Positions 1-7,191 of a DNA stretch of 8,580 nt are shown in pieces. Each line of letters begins with the position of its first letter. Position 1 is the stretch's first letter. Origin of the DNA: Sulfuricella sp. (GTDB taxonomy: Bacteria; Pseudomonadota; Gammaproteobacteria; Burkholderiales; Sulfuricellaceae); assembly GCA_030696235.1 (NCBI GenBank), contig JAUYSN010000470.1:1-8580 (forward strand), written 5' to 3'. Made by a program: the position numbers and the translations under genes. Under the pieces are notes generated by a model. The model was given only the letters and a program-made list of their open reading frames with translations, was not told the origin of the DNA and searched no databases.

Positions 1-270
1 GGCGTGCTGGCCCGCCAACTGCGGGTAGGTGCCGTCCGGCAGCCCGGCACCGTTCGGCTTGTGGCAGCCCTGGCAAACGCGGTAGGCATTGCGGCCGCGT
101 TCGGCATCGCCCCTCAATTTGAGAATTTCGGCCTTTTCGCCGGCCGGTTCGTTCCAGACATAGTCTTTGGATTCGATCCCCGGTGCTTTGGGCTGCTGAG
201 GCGCCCCGGCCAAGGCGGGAACGGTCTGTGCCAAAGTCAATGCCAGTGCCAGTAAGCAAAGTTTTTTCAT
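1..270 (-). CDS. c-type cytochrome, N-terminal part (cut by the window edge)
   Basis: The first 90 codons of a secreted c-type cytochrome are visible; the rest lies beyond the left edge. The ATG at 268-270 has an AAGGA ribosome-binding site at 279-283, eight bases upstream. Residues 1-22 form a Sec signal peptide (MKKLCLLALA, then a hydrophobic core ending PALAG). A linker rich in Pro, Glu and Lys follows, then one heme-attachment motif, CQGCH, at residues 66-70. Downstream, the segment TYPQLAGQHA resembles the conserved stretch in the cytochrome c4 family, so this may be a second diheme c4-like protein. It should act in the periplasm as an electron carrier or as part of a redox enzyme. It lies 119 bases downstream of a c4 gene on the same strand with no clear rho-independent terminator between them, so cotranscription is plausible. 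Whether a second heme site exists cannot be seen. Confidence 0.85.
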   Translation of the reverse strand, partial: MKKLCLLALALTLAQTVPALAGAPQQPKAPGIESKDYVWNEPAGEKAEILKLRGDAERGRNAYRVCQGCHKPNGAGLPDGTYPQLAGQHA

Positions 271-389
271 TATCGGTTTCCTTGTATACGATTCAGCACG
301 GGCTCTTGTCCCTTGTCCTCGGGTGGTTTGGCCGAGGGTATGCGACCCAGAGGGCATGTAGGGTAAGCCCATAGCGGATCATATCCCGC

Positions 390-1022
390 TCATTTTAATT
401 GGACGCCCGCAAGGTATTCTGCCACGGCCCTCATTTCCTGCTCCGTCATTTTAACCGTAACGGACTGCATCGCCAGCCCCTTGTCGTTATCGCGCTCGCC
501 GGTATTGAAACGCTTCAGCTGCAAGAAAGTGTATTCGGTATGCTGTCCGGCGAGGTGGGGGAAAAAGCCATACCCGGAGGCATCCGCCTCGTGGCAGCCG
601 GCGCAGGCCGGCACGCCGGCATCCGGGTTGCCGTCCAGGTAAATCTTTTTCCCCTGCGCCAGCAGGGCAGGGTTCTTGACCACGCCGGGTTTGGCTTTCT
701 GGCCTGCATAATAGAGGGCAAGGTTGGCCATGTCATCGGGCGTCAGGTTCGCCACCATCCCGGCCATGATCTCGTTTTTGCGCTTGCCCGCCTTGAAATC
801 CTTGAGCTGCTTGAGGAGGTACTCGGCCTGCTTGCCCGCCAGCTTGGGAAATTCCGGGTTGGTCGGCTCGGTGCCGTTGCCATCAACGCCATGGCAGGCC
901 ATGCAGACCTGGGAGGCAATCTGCTTGCCCTTTTCCGGGTCACCCTTGGGGAGGGCCGCTGCCGCGGTGCAGGAGGCCGTCACTCCTGCCAGCATGGCTG
1001 TCATCACTATGAATTGCTTCAC
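390..1022 (-). CDS. Diheme cytochrome c4 (second copy), GTG start
   Basis: This 210-residue protein is a periplasmic electron carrier of the cytochrome c4 family, which usually passes electrons from the bc1 complex or other donors to terminal oxidases or reductases. A signal peptide covers roughly residues 1-23. Two homologous domains follow, each with one heme motif: CMACH at 40-44 and CAGCH at 140-144. Each is followed by a PxLAGxxxEY-type segment and a Met-rich stretch (around Met86/Met89 and Met185/Met192) that should supply the axial Met ligand. The length is normal for c4. The start is GTG: AAGGAG at 1030-1035 lies seven bases from the GTG, while the nearby ATG at 1026-1028 is out of frame and too close to the site. 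The gene is 158 bases after ccsB on the same strand but has its own predicted FNR-type promoter. It is a paralogue of the c4 at 4462-5082. The exact redox partner is unknown. Confidence 0.93.
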   Translation of the reverse strand: MKQFIVMTAMLAGVTASCTAAAALPKGDPEKGKQIASQVCMACHGVDGNGTEPTNPEFPKLAGKQAEYLLKQLKDFKAGKRKNEIMAGMVANLTPDDMANLALYYAGQKAKPGVVKNPALLAQGKKIYLDGNPDAGVPACAGCHEADASGYGFFPHLAGQHTEYTFLQLKRFNTGERDNDKGLAMQSVTVKMTEQEMRAVAEYLAGVQLK

Positions 1023-1029
1023 GCTTCAT

Positions 1030-1035
1030 CTCCTT
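1030..1035 (-). promoter_or_regulatory. Ribosome-binding site that fixes the GTG start of cytochrome c4
   Basis: AAGGAG on the minus strand lies seven bases before the GTG at 1020-1022. The ATG at 1026-1028 is only one base from this site and is in another frame, so it is not the start. Confidence 0.8.
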
Positions 1036-1120
1036 GATACATGGCATTCAGGCCTGCCACCTATTTGCGGTTTGCTTGATTTCCAAGGCAAACGATAAAA
1101 CAGGTAGATTCAATGCATGT

Positions 1121-1162
1121 ATTTTAACGTGCGTGCGGACAAAGCATGTTGATATATGTCAA
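1121..1162 (-). promoter_or_regulatory. Predicted class II FNR/CRP-family-dependent promoter for the cytochrome c4 gene
   Basis: On the minus strand, TTGACATATATCAA at 1162-1149 matches the FNR/ANR consensus TTGAT-N4-ATCAA with one mismatch. A good -10 box, TAAAAT, lies at 1126-1121. If that box occupies -12 to -7, transcription starts at about 1114 and the centre of the FNR-like site (1155.5) is at exactly -41.5, the class II activator position. The resulting leader of about 90 bases carries a small stem-loop at 1070-1093 (GTTTGC/GCAAAC plus three inner pairs with a bulge). There is no -35 box at the normal distance from TAAAAT, which suits an activator-dependent promoter. The regulator itself is not in this window. 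Confidence 0.6.
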
Positions 1163-1180
1163 CCAAGTTACTTTGGGTTC

Positions 1181-2326
1181 CTATAATGTTCCGTAGGAAT
1201 GCAGGCCGGAAAGGAACATGTTCACGCCGAGAAAAGCAAACGCCGTGACCAGCAGCCCCACCACCGCCCACCACGCCAGCAGCGCGCCGCGCAAGCCTTT
1301 CACCAGCCGCATGTGCAGCCAGGCCGCGTAATTCAGCCAGACGATCAGCGCCCAGGTTTCCTTCGGATCCCACGACCAGTAGCCGCCCCAGGCTTCCGCC
1401 GCCCACATCGCACCGAGGATGGTGGCGATGGTGAAGAAAGCGAAGCCGATGGCGATCGCCTTGTACATCACGTCGTCCAGCACTTCCAGCGCCGGCAGGC
1501 GGCTCGACAGCAGGCCTTTGTTCACGAGCAGGTAAGCCACCCCCACCATGGCGGCCAGGGCAAAGGCCCCGTAGCCGACGAAATTGGCGGGCACGTGAAT
1601 TTTCATCCAGTAGGATTGCAGAGCCGGCACCAAGGGCTGAATGTGATGCGCTTCGCGGCCAAAGGTGTACCACAGCAGGAAGGCGACAGCGGCGCTGATG
1701 ACCGGCAGCACGAAAGCGCCGAGCTGGCGGGTCTGGTAATACTGCTCATAGTACAGGTAGAGCAGCGCGGTGATGATGGAAAACAGGATGAACACTTCAT
1801 ACAGGTTGCTGAGCGGGATGTGGCCGACATCGGCACCGATCAGGTAGGACTCGTACCAGCGCACCATCAGGCCGATCAGCCCCATCGCTGCGGCGCTCCA
1901 GGTAATGCCGGCGGATACGCGGTTGGCGAAATCGGAGCGCATCGCCAGGCCGAGCCAGTAGCCCCCGGTCGCCATGACGAACAGCGCGCTCATCCACATG
2001 ATGGCGGACTGGCTGGCGAACAGGTATTTCAGCCAGAACGACTGGCCGGCGCGGGCCAGTTCACCGTGATACTGGCTGATGCCAAAGAGGGACAGCACCG
2101 CGACCACGGGCAACAGAACACGTATCGGCTTCCAGAACCAGCCCAGGCCGATGAACGAGGCGGCCGTCAGGAACAGGATACCTTTCTCGTAGGCGTCCAT
2201 AGCGCTGCCGTACAGGCTGTAGGCATAGACGCTGCCCGCCACCAGAGCCGCGGCATAAACCCAGTCGAACCCGTTCAGACTGCGGAAAAAAGCGGGGCGC
2301 CGATAACTGCCTTGTATTGCTTCCAT
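1181..2326 (-). CDS. ccsB: System II cytochrome c biogenesis protein CcsB (CcsA/ResC-type, WWD domain)
   Basis: This 381-residue polytopic inner-membrane protein is the heme-handling half of the System II cytochrome c synthase. It exports or presents heme and, with ResB, joins it to CXXCH cysteines of secreted apocytochromes. The defining Trp-rich WWD segment lies at residues 308-325 (WAAEAWGGYWSWDPKETW) between hydrophobic segments. Conserved His residues near it, His244 in KIHVPANFVGYG and His375 in GLHSYG, are the likely external heme ligands. Several further membrane segments occupy the N-terminal 270 residues, and the length is typical of the bacterial family. The ATG lies two bases after the resB stop, and its AAGGA site overlaps the end of resB, so translation is probably coupled. 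Naming varies: this protein is called CcsB in some family models and CcsA in the Bordetella literature. Identification is firm. Confidence 0.95.
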   Translation of the reverse strand: MEAIQGSYRRPAFFRSLNGFDWVYAAALVAGSVYAYSLYGSAMDAYEKGILFLTAASFIGLGWFWKPIRVLLPVVAVLSLFGISQYHGELARAGQSFWLKYLFASQSAIMWMSALFVMATGGYWLGLAMRSDFANRVSAGITWSAAAMGLIGLMVRWYESYLIGADVGHIPLSNLYEVFILFSIITALLYLYYEQYYQTRQLGAFVLPVISAAVAFLLWYTFGREAHHIQPLVPALQSYWMKIHVPANFVGYGAFALAAMVGVAYLLVNKGLLSSRLPALEVLDDVMYKAIAIGFAFFTIATILGAMWAAEAWGGYWSWDPKETWALIVWLNYAAWLHMRLVKGLRGALLAWWAVVGLLVTAFAFLGVNMFLSGLHSYGTL

Positions 2327-2328
2327 CG

Positions 2329-4389
2329 TTATCCTTTCAGCAACTCGGCCAGATTTTTCTTGTGCCGGTTGAATTCATTCTCGAAATCCAGGGTTTTGCG
2401 GTTGCTCGACATAGCAAACAGCACCTCGCCCGGTTGCCCCTGATCCTCCGGTTTGACCAGCAGCCAGATGCGGCGTTCGCGGATATAAAACATCGCGAAT
2501 ATGCCCAGGATCAGCAGAACCGAGCCGGTGTAGACCATGTTCTTGCCGGGCGAACGGGTCAGTTGCAGGCCGCTGGCCTGCACTTCCTCATAGCCGGTCA
2601 GTTGCAGGTAGACGGGCGCGCCATAGGCGTAACTGTCATTCAGCGCGTTCAGGCCGTCGCGCACGAATTGCAGCGTTTGCGCGTTGACCGGTGCGGGTTT
2701 CAGCCCGGCCCGCTCGCGCGATATCTGGTAGGCCCCGAGCAGGGCGTGTTCCAAAACCTTCAGATAGGTTGCGGCCGCCTTTTCCTGCTCGGGTTTCGCC
2801 ACCGAGCTCTCGATGAATTTGGCGAGCGCCTCGAAACCGCCATGGGCGAATAGGTCCACCACTTTCACCGTGCTCTGCGTCAGCTTCGCCCGCAACGCCT
2901 CGCTGCCCGCCCCCCCCTGCATCGCCGAGTCGACAAACCGGCGCGCAATTTGCGGGTAAAGCGCCGGGTCGAACAGCGTGGCGCGCAAACGCATATACCC
3001 CTCGATCCCGTCATTTTCATCCACCGGGAAGCGCAGGTAACGGAACGGCTCGTTGGGCGCGCTACGCACCCCGCTCACCAGATAGCGGACGCCATCGATC
3101 GCCAGCGGCAGCATGTAATTGTGGTATTCCCGGGCTTGGCCCTGGGCATCGCGAATTTTGTACTGGTAGCTGGGGCCGACGTTGCGCACCCGCTTCCTGG
3201 GCGCCGAGGAGGCCGCCTCGCCGAGCACGCGCGTGGCATTCTGCCAGAAGTCCTGCGGCTTCCCTTCAGCCACGGGTTCTTCGCCGATTTCCTGGACATT
3301 GAACACCTTGAACTCGGTGATTTCGACGGAGTACTGCGCTGCGCCGTTGGCAAGGCTGGAGCTCTGACTCACCACCCCGTTGAAGGGGAAAGGGGTGGCG
3401 GCCGGCGCAAACAGATTCCAGCCGTTCATGGAAAGTTTCGAACCGCCATCGCCGAAGCTCGCCTGATAAATGGCGACGCCCTTGTAGATGATGGGGTGAT
3501 TCACCGACACGGTACCCTCGAACGCCTTGTCGGAATCCCTGTCGGTAATGACGATGTCGCTTTCGAAGGATTTCGGCTGGCCGGTGGCGTAGTGTTCGAT
3601 GCGGAATTTCTTGAGGCGGATGAGGAAGGGCAAATCCTGCACCAGGTAGCCGTCCGCCACATTCAGGTAAATAACGTCTGCCGCCCCCCCTTCCGGGATC
3701 GAAATGCTGCCGCGAAAGGACAGATTGGCCGGGGAAAGGCGGCTGTGCGCGGGAACCCGGTCCACCGGCAGGTCGCGTGTTTCGATTTTCTTGTAGCCCA
3801 GCAGCTCCTGTACCTTGAGCGGGATATTTCCGTCGATCAGGCCGCCGAGGCAGATAATCACGATGGCGCCGTGGGTCAGGATGTAGCCCAGGCGATTGTA
3901 GCTGCCGGCCTTGGCGGCGATCAGCACGGACGGTGTGCCATCTCCCCCGACCTTGAAACGGTAGCCCTGGCCGGACAGATACCCGGTCAGGCGCTGCAGC
4001 ATTGCAGCGGGCACCATTTCAGCCGGAAATGTCGCCTGATGGACAAAGCCGCGCAGCGAGGATTCGGCGGCATGCTCCCGGAACGACCGGATTTCATGCA
4101 GCATGCGCGGCACCTGCCGGTAGATGCAGACGCTGACGGAAAGCACCAGGAAGGTCAGAATGCCGAGGAACCAGCTGGCATGATAGACGTCGTACAGCCC
4201 CAGCACGGAGAAAGCCTTGAACCAGAAGGAGCCCAGCTCGATCAGGTAATTCGAATAGGGTTCATTCTGCTTCAACACCGTGCCGATGACCGAGGCAATC
4301 GCCAGCACGGTCAGCAGGCTGATGGCGAACCGCATCGAACTCAACAGCTCATAAACGGCTCTGTAAATCGGTGTGCGCATTGCTTGCAT
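2329..4389 (-). CDS. resB: System II cytochrome c biogenesis protein ResB
   Basis: This 686-residue membrane protein is the partner of CcsB in the System II heme lyase. Hydrophobic segments lie near residues 20-40, 72-90 and 167-186, and a fourth near 618-637, with a large periplasmic domain of over 400 residues between the third and fourth. This is the standard ResB topology. His173 in the third segment (LTHGAIVIICLGG) matches the position of a conserved membrane His thought to bind heme. The TRSPGK motif just before the last membrane segment is also typical. I place the start at the ATG at 4387-4389, with a modest GAGAG site five bases upstream (4395-4399). A longer reading from a GTG at 4428 would begin inside a terminator hairpin and is unlikely. 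The gene overlaps the ribosome-binding region of ccsB. The coding strand has an eight-G run (2910-2917) and a seven-G run (3684-3690). Confidence 0.94.
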   Translation of the reverse strand: MQAMRTPIYRAVYELLSSMRFAISLLTVLAIASVIGTVLKQNEPYSNYLIELGSFWFKAFSVLGLYDVYHASWFLGILTFLVLSVSVCIYRQVPRMLHEIRSFREHAAESSLRGFVHQATFPAEMVPAAMLQRLTGYLSGQGYRFKVGGDGTPSVLIAAKAGSYNRLGYILTHGAIVIICLGGLIDGNIPLKVQELLGYKKIETRDLPVDRVPAHSRLSPANLSFRGSISIPEGGAADVIYLNVADGYLVQDLPFLIRLKKFRIEHYATGQPKSFESDIVITDRDSDKAFEGTVSVNHPIIYKGVAIYQASFGDGGSKLSMNGWNLFAPAATPFPFNGVVSQSSSLANGAAQYSVEITEFKVFNVQEIGEEPVAEGKPQDFWQNATRVLGEAASSAPRKRVRNVGPSYQYKIRDAQGQAREYHNYMLPLAIDGVRYLVSGVRSAPNEPFRYLRFPVDENDGIEGYMRLRATLFDPALYPQIARRFVDSAMQGGAGSEALRAKLTQSTVKVVDLFAHGGFEALAKFIESSVAKPEQEKAAATYLKVLEHALLGAYQISRERAGLKPAPVNAQTLQFVRDGLNALNDSYAYGAPVYLQLTGYEEVQASGLQLTRSPGKNMVYTGSVLLILGIFAMFYIRERRIWLLVKPEDQGQPGEVLFAMSSNRKTLDFENEFNRHKKNLAELLKG

Positions 4390-4406
4390 GGGTACTCTCA
4401 ACTGAC

Positions 4407-4433
4407 AAAAAAGGGTGACTTGCGCCACCCTTT
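4407..4433 (-). terminator. Rho-independent terminator between cytochrome c4 and resB
   Basis: An eight-base-pair stem (AAAGGGTG pairing with CACCCTTT, arms 4426-4433 and 4410-4417) has an eight-base loop. On the minus strand it runs into six consecutive T residues at 4412-4407, the first three of which lie in the stem. It lies 28 bases past the c4 stop and 17 bases before the resB ATG. It should end c4 transcripts, or let a fraction through to resB/ccsB. Confidence 0.8.
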
Positions 4434-4446
4434 CTCTTATTGCCGC

Positions 4447-4460
4447 CTGATTTTGATCAG
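4447..4460. promoter_or_regulatory. FNR-like palindrome CTGAT-N4-ATCAG just after the c4 stop
   Basis: CTGATTTTGATCAG is perfectly symmetric, with five-base arms around four central bases. It keeps the TGAT-N4-ATCA core of an FNR-type site but has C/G in place of T/A at the outer positions. No -10 box lies at a suitable distance on the minus strand, so it may be chance or part of the 3' structure of the c4 transcript. Confidence 0.2.
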
Positions 4461-4461
4461 A

Positions 4462-5082
4462 TTAGTGCAGCCCGGTAATATATTCCGCCACGGCCTTCAT
4501 GTCCTGGTCGGACATTTTCATGGCGACCATCTGCATCATCTTGCCAGGGTCGTTGGCGCGCTCGCCGTTGCGGAACTTGATCAACTCCGCAACGATATAG
4601 TCGCCATGCTGGCCAGCCAGGCGCGGGAACATCGCCGGGATGCCGGAACCGGCAGGGCCGTGGCAGCCGCTACAGGCCGGCACGCCCATTGCAGCAACAC
4701 CACCACGATAGATTTTTTCACCTTGCGCCACCAGCGCCTTGTCCTTGGCGGCGGCCGGCGCCTGCTTCTGCCCGCCGAAATAGGCCGCCACGTTCTTCAT
4801 GTCTTCCGGCGAAAGCATGGCGGCCATGCCCGCCATGATGGCGCTCTTGCGTTCGCCCGATTTGAAGTTGGCCAGCTGCTTGTTAAGGTAATCAGGATGT
4901 TGGGATGCCAGTTTCGGATTGGCCGGAGCCGGGCTATTGCCATCCGCACCATGGCATGCAACGCAGACTGTATTGACGATCTGCTGAGCCTTCGCCGGGT
5001 CAGCCTTGGCACCCGTTTCCGCGTTTACCCCCGATGCAGCCATCAACCCGACAACCGCTGCCATCACCATGGCTTGTTTCAT
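4462..5082 (-). CDS. Diheme cytochrome c4 (first copy)
   Basis: This 206-residue periplasmic cytochrome is of the c4 family. The signal peptide ends near VNA at residues 19-21. The two domains carry heme motifs CVACH at 40-44 and CSGCH at 137-141, each followed by a conserved segment (NPKLASQHPDYL; MFPRLAGQHGDYI) and a Met-rich loop holding the candidate axial ligands (Met83/Met86; Met182-Met190). The length fits the family. AAGGAG at 5089-5094 lies six bases before the ATG. The gene is divergent from engB across a 95-base gap and is followed by a rho-independent terminator, so it may be a single-gene unit with some readthrough into resB. It closely resembles the c4 at 390-1022, for example in MAGM...L(S/T)P(E/D)DM, which suggests an old duplication. 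The role is electron transfer between respiratory complexes; the specific partner is not shown. Confidence 0.94.
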   Translation of the reverse strand: MKQAMVMAAVVGLMAASGVNAETGAKADPAKAQQIVNTVCVACHGADGNSPAPANPKLASQHPDYLNKQLANFKSGERKSAIMAGMAAMLSPEDMKNVAAYFGGQKQAPAAAKDKALVAQGEKIYRGGVAAMGVPACSGCHGPAGSGIPAMFPRLAGQHGDYIVAELIKFRNGERANDPGKMMQMVAMKMSDQDMKAVAEYITGLH

Positions 5083-5124
5083 TGCTCGCTCCTTAAACCG
5101 TTGTATGAATGTGCTAAAAATAAC

Positions 5125-5155
5125 TTGGCATTCTATATCAAATTTGCCTTATCAT
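5125..5155 (+). promoter_or_regulatory. Candidate sigma-70-type promoter for engB
   Basis: TTGGCA at 5125-5130 and TATCAT at 5150-5155 resemble -35 and -10 boxes, but the 19-base spacer is longer than ideal. They lie in the 95-base gap between divergent c4 and engB. On the opposite strand, TAGAAT at 5135-5130 could be the -10 box of c4, although its -35 is poor. Confidence 0.35.
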
Positions 5156-5177
5156 GCCAGACTGAAAAAGGAACAAC

Positions 5178-5804
5178 ATGGCATTATTTCAAGAAGCACA
5201 GTTTTTTATCTCGGCGGACAAGCTCACCGACCTGCCGCCGCCCAGCGGCATCGAGATCGCCTTCGCGGGCCGCTCCAACTCTGGAAAATCCAGCGCAATC
5301 AACACCCTGGCCAACCGCAACCGCCTCGCATTCGTCAGCAAAACGCCGGGGCGCACCCAGTTGATCAATTTTTTCAGCCTCGGTAACGACCGCTTTCTGG
5401 TCGACCTTCCCGGCTACGGCTACGCCAAGGTGCCTGAGGCCATGCGCGTGCATTGGCAGAGCGTGCTGAGCCGCTACCTGATGGAGCGGGAATCTCTGTA
5501 CGGGCTGGTGCTGATCATGGATGCCCGCCACCCGCTCACCCCGCTGGACCACCAAATGCTCAACTGGTTTATCCCCACCTGCAAACCGGTGCATGTCCTG
5601 CTCACCAAGGCGGACAAGCTCAGCAAGCAGCAAGCCACGGCCACTCTGCGCGCAGTTCGGGCGGAACTAGCGCGCACTTACCCGAACTGCACGGTTCAAC
5701 TTTTTTCCAGCCTGAAACGGATCGGCATTGACGAGGCGGAAGCGATGATAGGGAAATGGCTGTCCGCCTCCCGAGAAGGTGCGGAAGCCGTGGTTGCGGA
5801 TTGA
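5178..5804 (+). CDS. engB: Ribosome biogenesis GTP-binding protein EngB (YsxC/YihA)
   Basis: This 208-residue cytoplasmic GTPase of the TrmE-Era-EngA-EngB-Septin group assists late assembly of the 50S ribosomal subunit and is essential in many bacteria. All G motifs are present: G1 GRSNSGKSS at 31-39, the switch I Thr in KTPGRTQ at 55-61, G3 DLPGYG at 76-81, G4 TKAD at 143-146 and G5 SSLK at 177-180. The length is typical, with a short unstructured C-terminal tail rich in Ala and Val. AAGGA at 5168-5172 lies five bases before the ATG, which supports the start. It is divergent from cytochrome c4 and followed by a 303-base gap before hemB, an order I associate with betaproteobacteria. No terminator with a U tract is visible on this strand after it. 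The only hairpin with such a tract reads on the other strand. Confidence 0.96.
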   Translation: MALFQEAQFFISADKLTDLPPPSGIEIAFAGRSNSGKSSAINTLANRNRLAFVSKTPGRTQLINFFSLGNDRFLVDLPGYGYAKVPEAMRVHWQSVLSRYLMERESLYGLVLIMDARHPLTPLDHQMLNWFIPTCKPVHVLLTKADKLSKQQATATLRAVRAELARTYPNCTVQLFSSLKRIGIDEAEAMIGKWLSASREGAEAVVAD

Positions 5805-5836
5805 CGCAATCCGGTGACATGGGTAATCTTTAGAAA

Positions 5837-5876
5837 ATAAAAAAAACCCCGGGTAAAGGGGAGTAAACCCGGGGGG
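5837..5876 (-). terminator. Strong rho-independent terminator of the putative small RNA
   Basis: A perfect eight-base-pair stem (CCCCGGGT at 5847-5854 with ACCCGGGG at 5867-5874) has a 12-base loop. On the minus strand it is followed directly by eight T residues (5846-5839). On the plus strand the same stem is followed by GGATGAAACG and has no U tract, so it is not a canonical engB terminator. Confidence 0.8.
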
Positions 5877-5963
5877 ATGAAACGCCTTAATAGGGAATTA
5901 AGGCACCCGCTCAGGGAGGAAAAGCGGGGGACGAAAGGGTTATCGTCCACTTGCTCAGAGTGG
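5839..5963 (-). ncRNA. Putative small RNA with tandem C/U-rich stem-loops
   Basis: Five stem-loops follow one another almost without gaps. On the plus strand the arms are 5947-5951/5959-5963, 5929-5934/5943-5948 (sharing two bases with the first), 5906-5911/5923-5928, 5884-5891/5897-5904 and 5847-5854/5867-5874. Only the minus strand ends in a U tract (eight T, 5846-5839), so I assign the transcript to that strand. There the last four loops read UAACCCUU, UUUCCUCCCUG, UCCCU and UUACUCCCCUUU. Four C/U-rich loops in a row, including CCUCCC, could pair with Shine-Dalgarno sequences. The 5' end is not fixed and I found no convincing promoter; the transcript probably begins between about 5965 and 6000. 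Rfam has a betaproteobacterial 'toxic small RNA' family that this might belong to, which I cannot test here. No protein is likely: the minus-strand frame through it continues antisense into engB and has no ribosome-binding site. Confidence 0.55.
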
Positions 5964-5996
5964 AATGGCTAGCATAAAGTTCCGCACTTAACATAG

Positions 5997-7170
<1,174 letters not shown>

Positions 7171-7191
7171 CATCTTGAAAATATAAGAACA

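Noticed and set aside
317..350. Hairpin CCTCGG/CCGAGG in the gap before the partial cytochrome gene as a terminator or riboswitch.
   Set aside because: It is a six-pair stem without a U tract or any known riboswitch core, so it is too weak to call.
373..390. Hairpin AGCGG/CCGCT just after the second c4 stop as a terminator.
   Set aside because: The stem is five pairs with no U tract on the minus strand, so termination is not supported.
399..1037. A 212-codon plus-strand frame.
   Set aside because: It lies antisense to a clear cytochrome c4 with two heme motifs and a good start.
1157..1162. A perfect TTGACA on the minus strand as a sigma-70 -35 box.
   Set aside because: The only good -10 box (TAAAAT, 1121-1126) is 30 bases away, far from 17. 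The sequence is better explained as half of an FNR-like palindrome.
1199..2443. A 414-codon open frame on the plus strand.
   Set aside because: It is antisense to ccsB, has no ribosome-binding site, and its composition (many His, Gln and Gly) mirrors the complement of a membrane protein gene.
2950..5364. An 804-codon open frame on the plus strand.
   Set aside because: It runs antisense across resB, the c4 terminator and cytochrome c4 and into engB. Its product is rich in His, Gly, Gln and Arg with no recognisable domain, as expected from the reverse of high-GC genes.
5696..5950. An 84-codon minus-strand frame through the stem-loop region.
   Set aside because: It translates hairpin arms, has no ribosome-binding site and continues antisense into engB. 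The structure and terminator are better explained as an RNA.
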